Source of the DNA: Ambrosia x helenae
Lineage: Eukaryota > Streptophyta > Magnoliopsida > Asterales > Asteraceae
Length of the DNA stretch: 64,000 nucleotides
NCBI GenBank assembly: GCA_030844895.1
Contig: CM061229.1
Span: 126,385,546 to 126,449,545, forward strand
Direction: 5' to 3'
Shown: positions 42,112 through 51,800 of the stretch, piece after piece
How positions within the stretch are numbered: position 1 is the first letter of the stretch
Layout of the letters: each line of letters starts with the position of its first letter
Position numbers and translations under genes: made by a program
Notes under the pieces: generated by a model
Database searches by the model: none
Told to the model about the DNA's origin: nothing
The model's input: only the letters and a program-made list of their open reading frames with translations

Positions 42112-42590
42112 GTTTTTTCGTTGACCTATCGCTGAGGAATGACGTGCTGTGCCTGTTCCTGAAAAGAGTTAGGCGAAGATTGTCTTTGTAGAGTTTACGT
42201 TAAACTATCGTCAAGAAATGACGTGCTGCGCCTGGTCTTGAAAAGGAGTTAGGCGGAGAACGCCTTTGTAGAGTTTACGTCAAACTATCGCCAAGAAAGG
42301 ACGTGCTGCACCTGGTCCTGAAACGGAATTAGACGGAGAACGTCTTTGTAGAGTTTACGTCAAACTATCGCCAAGAAATGACGTGCTGCGCCTGGTCCTG
42401 AAAAGGAGTTAGGCGGAGAACGTCTTTGTAGAGTTTACGTCAAACTATCGCCAAGAAATGACATGTTGCGCCTGGTCCTGTAAAGAAGTTAGGCGGAGAA
42501 CGTCTTTGTAGAGTTTACGTCAAAGTATCACCGAGAAATGCGGTGTTAATCCGCGAGTGATGTGGCAGATAAGATGGTGATATGGCAGAT
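42112..42590. repeat. 80-bp tandem repeat array, about five to six copies
   Basis: GAGTTTACGTCAAACTATCG starts at 42191, 42271, 42351 and 42431, with a variant at 42511: exactly 80 bp apart. A more diverged unit precedes them. Each carries GACGTGCTGCGCCTGGTC. Such arrays are common near the 3' end of Tat-type Gypsy elements, which fits the older host element. Confidence 0.85.
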
Positions 42591-42847
42591 AAGATGGTGA
42601 CGTGTTTTGCCTTTTTGGGATAGTTAATGTGTAGCCAACGTATTAAATTTGGACATGATTAGAAGTTATTGCGCTGGAACTTTGAAAAGTTGCATTAATT
42701 TGGGGGGAAAACCAAGGAGGCGTGTTGAGGAATTCAAGGAGGTTGGTAGACGTGTCAGACGGCAGAAGGCATGTCTTCATGATGGCCGCCAAATCAGGCA
42801 CGTGACAGACTAAAATTTCGTCTGGTGTCAGGCGCGTGTTTGTCCAC

Positions 42848-44799
42848 TGACGTGTGCGTAACTATACATATTTTACAATGGATTTTAACACACGTTTTGC
42901 TTTAATATTTATAAAAATGGTTTAGACCTTAATATTAAAACACACACAATAGGGCAAGTGTACCCTGTCATATATGTAGTAACGTACAGATAAGAACCAG
43001 ATATCGATCCATGGACGCGCGCGGAGCAATTGTACTAAAACTCTGTCCCCGATTTACCAGTAGGAAAAGATAAGTTTGAGTTTTGTTTAAGACTAAATTA
43101 ATTCTAAAACATGTAAATAACTTAACTACGACTCCAAAATAGAAAATATAACTATATAAGCTGTAATACGCCAATCCTAGCATGTCATCTATATAAGAAA
43201 TAAAGGCGTGATCAACATTCCCATTTTCCGACAGTTAGTGTCCCTTTCGGGCATCCTAACATGACAACTATATGGAAAGCTAACGCGAATACACACGTTA
43301 GCCACCTCAAGTCGTTTATTAGCGCGCAGCTGATATGATCTCATGAGAATCTTTAAAGAAGGGTTAGTATCACCTTTCGGGAGTCCTCAACCGCACTAGC
43401 AAAGGAAAGCAATATCGAATACACAATACGACCACCGAGACTAGCATAAAGTAGAGCATTTCACAACCTATTCCATTTTACTAACTTTGAACACAAATCT
43501 ACTAAGATCGCTATTTCTACCAAAATAACTAGCAAAGATCATTAACCGCGTCAAAGATTAGTAACAACACCATTAAGCTTTTTAAACTCTTTTACGTGCC
43601 GGTAAACATTAACCGTGTCAAAGATTAATAACAACACCATTAAGCTTTTTAAGCTCTTTTACGTGCCGGTAAACATTTATAATCATTATCCGAGTGACTT
43701 TAACCAAACCAATACCCGGTTACAGTTTCATGGTGTAAACTTTATTAACAAGTTAACTAGTTTACTACCGGACGATTAAACGGACGGTTTTCTCAACAAG
43801 TAATCCACCTAACACATTCGATAATCGTCAAAGTCATCCAAACACAACTACAAATCTATCAACAACGAAACAAGGTTGCATTATGATCATCAAGATTCAA
43901 ACATGAAAAACGCCAAATTTATACAAAACTTGATTTCACGCAAATGATTGTTTTAACTACTAACTACTACTAATGTTCTTGCCCGTAGGCGTACGATTAA
44001 CTAAAATAACATCAATGTAGCAAACAAAATCAGATTTGGATCTAAGAAAGCTTAAAGGATCAAACCATAAGATTGCTAAAGAGATGGATTGGATGATGAA
44101 GGATGGAACGGATGGATTCCCGAGCTTGTTCCACGCCTATGCAGCACTTCGTTAGCCCTGAAAATCGCCAGAAATCGCCCCCCAAAGATCCAATATTTGA
44201 TCAGTGGGTTCTGCTCTGTTTTTATAGAAAGTTTGATTTTTGGCACGGCCGTGCGCATAAAGTGCACGGCCGTGCACTCGATCAACTTGATTTGACGTGC
44301 AAGTGGGCAAGTGGGCAAGTGGCTGTTCCTGGAAATATCTAGATATTCCGCACGGCCGTGCACCTAAGGTGCACGGGCGTGCGGGTCTGGTTGTGGCCGA
44401 GTGCTGATGGTGCACTGCCTGGTGCACTGGCAGTGCACCCGGGAACTTGAGTCGCACGGGCACCCGCACGGCAGTGCTGATCAGGGTGCCCGAGAACAAC
44501 AGCTGCACGCCAGGTCGCACTGGCAGTGCAGCTCCTCTGTGTCCGGGTAAACTGAGTCCGCACGGGCGTGCACCTGGGGTGCACGGCCGTGCACTATTTC
44601 CAGACTTGGCTGATTTTGCAGAAACTTTCCGTCTTGTCCGTTTTTCGCCCGGTTTCTTCGACTTTGTTCGTGGGACGTCGTTTAAGACCTGAAATAAAAT
44701 ATGAAGCGGTTAAGTACCGAATTCGTGCATTTATGGTCGAAAACGCGTAATTTGAGAGTTTAATCGGGGATTTAAATACGTATATTTTAACGTATATCA
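42848..44799 (-). repeat. 3' LTR of element 2
   Basis: 1952 bp, TGACGTGTG to CGTATATCA on the plus strand. It includes a 67-bp tandem duplication (43541-43607 and 43608-43674) that element 1's LTR has only once. The U3 half carries the palindrome array described at 44219-44600. Confidence 0.95.
44219..44600 (-). promoter_or_regulatory. U3 promoter of element 2 with GCACGGCCGTGC palindromes
   Basis: A minus-strand TATA box (TATAAAAA, complement at 44219-44226) is preceded upstream by palindromes at 44243-44254, 44261-44278 (AGTGCACGGCCGTGCACT, 18 bp, perfect) and 44350-44361. Two long hairpins follow in which GCACGGCCGTGCACC faces GGTGCACGGGCGTGC across three bases (about 44348-44385 and 44561-44596), plus GGTGCACTG/CAGTGCACC near 44427-44446. 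The identical array is in the 5' LTR at 56347-56728. Confidence 0.65.
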
Positions 44800-44814
44800 A
44801 ACCTCCCCACACTT
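44800..44814 (-). promoter_or_regulatory. Polypurine tract of element 2
   Basis: AAGTGTGGGGAGGTT on the minus strand, directly before the 3' LTR; same as in element 1. The neighbouring 8-bp hairpin is at 44819-44838. Confidence 0.85.
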
Positions 44815-46446
44815 GAACTTTGCTTGTCCTCAAGCAAACACTTAAACAGAAATAAACGAAAAACTCGCCAAGTGGCAACAAAGACAAAATATAGCCTGTA
44901 CAGACGATAATAGACAAGCCAACAAAGATATATAAACAGGTGATAAGATAACTAAAAAGCAACGACTCACTTCCGATCTACAAGCACGCAAACCCGTACA
45001 CGGCTCACAATGTTCACACACACTCGGTTTTATTTATGATACATACGTGTAATGTGTATGTGTAAATCGCTCCATTGCCAAGACAATGAATCGTGCAATA
45101 TCATAAGCTTGTCAAAAGATCTAGTCTTCACCAACTAACGTGTGAAAAGGCACAAATCAAGGGGTCTTGTAAGGGTTGTAATGTTAGGCAAAGGTAGGGG
45201 TGTGGAATGGACATTTAAAGTGACAAATCGGCTAAAACCCGGCGGTTATGTCTAACTAATAGCAACAACTACCACTGTACAATAAGAATTCTACTATAGG
45301 CGAATTTTCTTTTGAAACGGGCTAAACACAAACTTTTAACTTTTAAAGCTCTAAAAACTGCTCGAATCACTGCTAATTCACCCTATTTTAGGGTGTTCTA
45401 TTTTTCTGGATTTTTTTTTTATATATATATATACATATCTATGATATATATACTAAACAGAAACTGAAATATAATCAACAAACGGGTTCTAAATATATAA
45501 ACCCGAAATGAACTATTTACAACGTAAAAACTAGTCAAACAATAACCTAAACCGAGCTTTAACACAAAAAGGTTTAAAAGAAAAAGGCTATTTGGTTTAG
45601 TAGTGAAATGGTGTGGTAAATAAGAAAAAACACGGGATTAGGTTCAACATGGTTAACTAGTGGATAATATATGGGTGCGGGAAACAGATAGAACAAAAGA
45701 AAAGGCTAAATCAAAAGGGTATCCTAAATGCCTCAATCATGTTCGTACAATCTCACACGTATCTGGTCTAAACAAGTATACTAGTGACAAGTTCTAAACT
45801 GCACAAAACATCCGGCTCACTCGCAAGCATGTCAAAGAAATGTTATTTATTCTAAGGCTCGAACGCTCACGTAACCGGAAGGAAATGGGTGTAAGTGTAC
45901 GAATATAACACGCTCGTATCTCATCTGTTTGTCGCGCCTCGAGTTATCTTTGTCAAAATTTAGTTAGGCTTGATGTTTATATGAGAATATATACATATAT
46001 GTACTTTGTCAAAATCTTTTTTTTTTTAAACATATATATATATACAAGAGGACAAACACGATTATAATCCCTCCCCACACTTGAACTTCACATTGTCCCC
46101 AATGTGACAATAGAAAGCGTTTATGAATTAGCTATCTATAGTGGGAAAAAGGAGAATAATACTCCCCTTTAGTCGATAACTCGAAAAGTACGGTGATCGC
46201 ATTGAGCATCCATTCCGGTGCTCGCCGTTTCCTGCACTATCACCATTCTTGACAAAACCAAAAGACATCAAACACATCCGTACATCATCACAATTATTCA
46301 AACAAAGCAAATATACTGAAAATTAAAGTGCAGAAAAGTAAATAGTTCAAATGCAAAAACTAAAAAGTCATGGGTACGCAGACCCGAATACGAACTGCAA
46401 AAATGAATAAAAAGTACTAACACATGCATGCAATAGATTGCCGTGG
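44815..46446. other. 3' non-coding internal region of element 2
   Basis: This aligns with 385-1960 of element 1. It holds both hairpins with 8-bp stems (44819-44838, 46088-46107) and a second purine tract (complement at 46073-46082). No ORF is supported. Confidence 0.6.
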
Positions 46447-47746
46447 CTACTGGTCGTCGTCGTGGTGCTGACCGGAGCTTCCTGGCTGGTCGCCAGGAGC
46501 ACCATAAGGGAATGAGGGAGGGTTACTGAAATAACCCGGATGCACCTGCTCTAACCCAGCGAAAAGGTACTCAAAACTGTGCCTCACATCCTGCTGTACA
46601 CGATCCATAGTGGACCGCATGTACTGCTGGTCCTGCCTGATCTCCACCTGGTTTGCACCGATGTTGTGCATGTTCAGCTCCATCGCCTGGAACCGCTGGT
46701 AGAACTCAGGGTATGTCGGGATGTCTGGAGGCCACTGCTGGTCCTGGGGCTGGAAGTGCTGAGGAGAGTGGTGTGGAATGTCGTGTGTGCTCGTCACCAC
46801 CGCCTCCTGCATGCTGCTCCTGCATCTCCTCATCCTCCTCGTCCTGTGGTGGCACGGGGTCCCATATGATATCCTGACTAGTAAGTCGTGGACCCCCGTC
46901 CGTATCAGCTAGCAGGTTCTGAGACCTGAGTGATCTAAAGTCCAGCATAACCCCATTAGTTACCCATGTCAGCGTGGCCCTGACCTCGTCGGTCAGAACT
47001 CCCAGTGCCATCGCAATCTGGGTGACGTACTCCCCGCCATGGATCTCACTCCCGTCCTTGGTGCCCCCAGCAGTGAGAAAGAACTCGGCCATTTGTGCGG
47101 CCAAGTTCAGCGGGGCACCTTCGTAGAAATGATACATATAGAGAAGATCGGGAGTGGGACAGTTCCCCGAACTGTCCTTTCGGCCACAGATCGTGTGGCT
47201 GAACACATGGTGTAAGAGGCGGAGTAGCGGGTCCTTAATCCTAGTGGCCTTGGCAGACCTCAGATTATAAGGTCCACCAGTGGCAATGGATGCCCAAAAT
47301 GCGGCCCGCTCGTCATTATCCACAAAGCTGTGGATCCCGCAAAAATCCTCAGAGTCAGTCTCTAAATGCTCATATATCCCCAGCTTCCTTCCCAGTCGCG
47401 CAACCGACCAATGATACCATTTTCCACAAAGCCTAAACCAAATGTCTTTCGAATGGAAGTCCTTATACACCCCCTCCTTTGGTTTTTTGTAGGAGAAGGA
47501 TGATAAGAACTCGATCGTGATCTCTCTGTAAACAGGCTGGTTTATACTAAGCAGTTTCGCCATCTGGGGCGAGACAAATCCATCATATCGTTCACGCTGA
47601 TTCAGCGCGGTGAGTAGGTCTAAGTTAAGCCGAATAGGAACACCGAATGAGTTCCTCCTACCCCAGAGCTTCATGAACTTTTCAATACATGGCGCCTCCT
47701 TTTTGTCACGGTTGTCAAAGCCGAGGAAATCATGAGCCATCTGCAT
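46447..47746 (-). pseudogene. Third ORF of element 2, ATHILA ORF-1-like, with a frame break
   Basis: From the ATG at 47746 a frame runs about 310 codons with the features of the plant ATHILA ORF-1-like proteins found after pol, such as EITIEFLSSFSYKK, WFRLCGKWYHWS and LLRLLHHVFSHTICGR. It then loses frame in a G-rich stretch near 46785-46805. The neighbouring frame continues to 46447 with a Gln-rich, coiled-coil-like segment, suggesting an original protein of roughly 430 residues. The bases before the ATG read TTTTTGCATGCAG, a good splice acceptor, so expression from a spliced RNA is plausible. Athila elements carry an ORF here, sometimes called envelope-like. I see no clear membrane segment in this one, and its function is unknown. 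Confidence 0.65.
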
Positions 47747-47839
47747 GCAAAAATTAATATACAGCTGTTAGTACACAAAAAACGGAGGTCCCGAATGCCC
47801 ACAACGGATCTGCGCGCATTCTGACCTGAGTCTGTTACT

Positions 47840-48560
47840 GATGCACGGCCGTGCACCATAGGTGCACGGGCATGCAGGCTTGGTTTTTCAGGTCAGAAGC
47901 TGCACGCCGGGTTGCACTGGCAGTGCAGCCTATTTTTTTTTTGGCCCGCACGGTCACACGCACGGCCGTGCAGCCCACCGTGCACCGTCCCAGGTTTATC
48001 GAAAAATTACTCAACAACACCCAAATCTCTCTAAGGTTGCAAATAAACTCATAATATCAGTGATTTGGGCCTGGATATGCACGGTTTTAACATCAACAAC
48101 AAAAAACTATACTACATTAAACTAAAACAAACCAAAATTAGTGGGTTTATTAAACTTTATGAAGAAAACCCACAAATCTTGCCCTAAAAATCAAAAGTAA
48201 GATAGATCTAAACTAAAAATACATAAAATAGGTGCAATATTATGAAGGGGTTCATACCTTAGTTGATTTGGAAGGAAAAGGGCGAAGATTCAAGGCTAAA
48301 GATGATGATTTTCGGCTTTTTTAGAGGTTTGGAATGGGTGTGCAGCCGCAAGCGCTAGGGTTAGGCAAGTTATGAAATTAAAAATGTATTTATAGTCGTG
48401 TTTTTGGGCTGGGCTTTTTGGCCCGCACGGTCGTGCGCCTCGGCCACACGGCCGTGCACCCTCTTGCACTACCCCTTGCACGCTTGTGCTGATCAGGCTT
48501 GCTGGTCAGCCAGGTCCGCACGGCCGTGCATATGTTTGGCACGGCCGTGCACAGTCTGCA
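47840..48560 (-). promoter_or_regulatory. Internal palindrome/TATA block upstream of ORF3 in element 2
   Basis: CACGGCCGTG palindromes of the LTR type recur at about 47844-47855, 47959-47970, 48448-48458, 48518-48529 and 48539-48550. On the minus strand a TATA box (CTATAAATA, complement at 48387-48395) lies just downstream of the last group, with the same palindrome-then-TATA order as in the U3. A transcript starting here would cover ORF3 but not gag-pol. This is an inference from layout. Confidence 0.5.
48140..48174 (-). repeat. Single ATGAAGA-loop hairpin in element 2
   Basis: GTGGGTTT and AAACCCAC-type arms enclose a loop with TTATGAAGA, the counterpart of the five hairpins at 2004-2492 in element 1. 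Confidence 0.6.
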
Positions 48561-48807
48561 GACTTGCAGAAATGCAGCCTGCAGCTGCGCAGCCACCCTG
48601 TTTTGTCCGAAAACATCATTTTAAACCATTTAAACCTGTTTGTCGACTGCTCACGCTCCATTGCTCCTTCCCGCTTTGTTCAAAACTGGTACGAACCTGC
48701 ACATTAAAATAAAGCAAGATATATATACACTAGTTACATATTTACCCTTTGGCGCGCCCATACACGCCGTGCTATATTTATTAACGAGTCGCTAGCTAGA
48801 CTCACTT

Positions 48808-48833
48808 CCCCACACTTTATGAGGCGTGTGGGG
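48808..48833 (-). promoter_or_regulatory. Hairpin enclosing the pol stop codon
   Basis: CCCCACAC and GTGTGGGG pair over 8 bp around a 10-nt loop that contains the pol stop. Element 1 has a 7-bp version at 3130-3154 around the end of its ORF. The right arm on the element strand is also a polypurine-like AAGTGTGGGG. Confidence 0.5.
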
Positions 48834-51800
48834 CGTAGATATCGATTTCATCTACGGTTTGGTCAATCGGTCCTTCAACATAGACTTTTAGGCGATGACC
48901 GTTGACTTTGAAAGTCAAACCCACAGAATCTGCGATTGCGACAGCACCGTATGGATATATTTCCTTAACAGTGTACGGTCCTGTCCAGCGGGATTTCAAC
49001 TTTCCAGGAAAGAGGCGCAGGCGAGAATTATAAAGCAAAACTAAATCGCCTACCTGAAAATCTTTCTGGCTTTTCAGGCGACTGTCGTGCAGTCTCTTTG
49101 TGCGCTCTTTATATAATATCAAGCTCTCATAGGCCTGCTGCCTAAGCTCCTCCAGCTCATGAATCTGTAAGAAACGGGTCTCACCGCCGGTCTTAAGATC
49201 CAAATTTGCCGTTTTAAGAGCCCAGAATGCCCTATGCTCCAGCTCGACTGGGAGATGACACGCTTTGCCATAGACCAGCCGAAAGGGAGTCGTCCCAATA
49301 GGCGTCTTGTAGGCAGTTCGAAAGGCCCACAGCGCGTCATCAAGCTTGTCAGCCCAATCCTTGCGGTTTTGATTAACCGACCGCTCAAGGATTCTCTTCA
49401 ATCCACGGTTCGTGACCTCCACCTGTCCACTTGTCTGTGGATGATACGGGGTGGATAACCTGTGCTGGACGCCATAACGTGCTAATGCGCGATCAAGCTG
49501 CGCATTGCAGAAATGCGTGCCACGGTCACTTATCAGTGCCTTTGGGGCACCAAACCGCGAGAACAAGCCTCTAACAAACCTCACTACTACTCGGGCATCA
49601 TTTGTGGGTAAGGCTTGCGCCTCCACCCACTTTGACACATAGTCAACCGCCACAAGTATATATTTATTACCCCGTGAGCAGGGGAATGGTCCCATGAAGT
49701 CTATGCCCCAAATGTCAAAGACCTCACAAACTTGGATGGGATTTTGCGGCATTTGGTCGCGTGCCGATATGTTCGTCGCCCTCTGGCACGAATCACATGC
49801 ACCGACCAGTATCTGAGCGTCACGGAAAAGTGTGGGCCAATAAAACCCGGAGTCTAACACTTTTTTGGCAGTGTAATTCGCTCCGTGGTGACCTCCGGTA
49901 GGCCCCTCGTGACAGTCGCGCAAAATCTGCGCCGCCTCAACCCCGAATACGCAACGGCGAATCAGCTGATCCGCCCCGACCCGGAACAAAAATGGGTCAT
50001 CCCAGAAGTAATGCTTTAGGTCCGCGAAGAACTTCCTCTTTTGCTGGTGCGACAATCCTTTGATGAGGATCCCGCACGCGAGGTAGTTCGCAAAATCCGC
50101 GAACCATGGTGATACATCTTCCACCGACTCGACGTTCATCAAGAACTCGTGGGGAAAGTTGTCATTAATTGTATCCCACGCGCAGTTCTCGGCATCATCA
50201 TGCTCGAGTCTAGACAGATGATCAGCAGCAACATTCAGGGCACCCTTCTTGTCCTGAATCTCTATATCGAACTCCTGCAGCAACAGGATCCACCTAATCA
50301 GGCGCGGTTTCGCGTCCTGTTTGCTAAAAAGGTATCGGATCGCTGCATGGTCCGTATAGACAATGGTCTTCGACAGCACCAGATATGATCTAAACTTGTC
50401 GAATGCAAATACTACAGCAAGAAGCTCTTTTTCAGTCGTGGTGCAATGCTCCTGAGCATCATGTAGAGTCTTACTCGCGTAGTAGATCGGGTGGAAGTGC
50501 TTGTCCTTCCGCTGTCCCAAGACCGTCCCTATCGCGAAGTCACTCGCGTCGCACATAATCTCGAATGGCAGCCCCCAGTCGGGTGCTACCAATATAGGGG
50601 CCTCAACAAGCAACCGCTTCAGAAGGCCAAATGCCTTCACACACTCTGCACCAAACACAAACGGTGCATCCTTTTCCAACAAACGGGTCATCGGTCGGGC
50701 GATCTTTGAAATGTCTTTGATAAATCGCCTGTAAAATCCCGCATGACCCAAAAAGCTGCGGATCGCTTTGACAGAGGAGGGTGGAGGGAGCCTAGAAATG
50801 ATATCTACTTTAGCAGGATCAACCTCCAACCCACTTTGGGAGACCTTATGCCCCAGGACTATTCCTTCCTTCACCATGAAGTGGCATTTTTCCCAGTTTA
50901 GCACAAGACTGGTCTCCTCACACCTCTGAAGCATCCGCTCCAGGTTCCCCAGACATTGATCGAACGAACTCCCAAAAACGGAAAAATCATCCATGAACAC
51001 CTCCATGGAGTCCTCGATCATGTCATGAAAAATGGCAACCATGCAGCGCTGGAAGGTCGCCGGCGCATTGCACAGCCCAAATGGCATACGCCTGTAGGCG
51101 AATGTGCCAAAAGGGCATGTGAAGGTCGTCTTATCCTGGTCCACAGGATCGATAGGGATTTGAAAGTATCCAGAGAAACCATCAAGGAAACAGTAATATA
51201 ACTTCCCCGACAGTCGTTCCAACATCTGATCGATGAATGGAAGCGGGAAGTGATCCTTGCGGGTGGCGTCATTGAGCTTGCGATAGTCAATGCAAACTCT
51301 CCACCCCGTGACGGTCCTCGTAGGAATTAACTCATTCCTATCATTTGTGACCACCGTCATGCCACCCTTCTTGGGCACGACGTGCACAGGACTAACCCAA
51401 ACAGAATCCGAGATGGGATATATCAATCCAGCATCAAGCAGTTTAATCACCTCGGATTTAACAACATCTTGCATGTTCGGGTTCAGACGCCTCTGGTGCT
51501 GCGCACAAGGCTTGTAGACATCCTCCATCAAGATTTTATGAGTACAGAAAGAGGGATTAATCCCCTTGATGTCTACGATCTTCCAGGCAATTGCCCGTTT
51601 ATGAAGTTTTAAAACCCTCAACAACTCGCTCTTTTCTTCCACAGTTAATGAAGACGATATGATCACCGGTAGACGCCCCTCCTCATCCAGAAATGCATAC
51701 TCGAGATGCGGCGGGAGCTCCTTCAGCTCTAGAGACGGTGGATCCTCAACAGACGGCTTCGCCTTCTCCTCTTCCTCTCGCTCAATTTCCACAAAACGCT

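Larger units (their letters stand above)
40850..42847 (-). mobile_element. Remains of an older LTR element, left side of the nest
   Basis: A minus-strand promoter-like unit with a TATA box (CTATAAATAG, complement at 41123-41132) is followed by a leader containing two copies of a 72-bp unit (about 40980-41123). To the right are a duplicated segment (41197-41294, also at 57309-57406), a perfect GGGGTAGGGTCC/GGACCCTACCCC hairpin (41711-41753) and an 80-bp tandem array. I infer a degraded Gypsy-type element into which element 2 inserted. Its exact borders are not visible. Confidence 0.4.

Noticed and set aside
44076..44962. Short ORFs in the LTR palindrome region
   Set aside because: They arise from G/C-rich palindromes read in several frames on both strands and occur identically in both LTRs.
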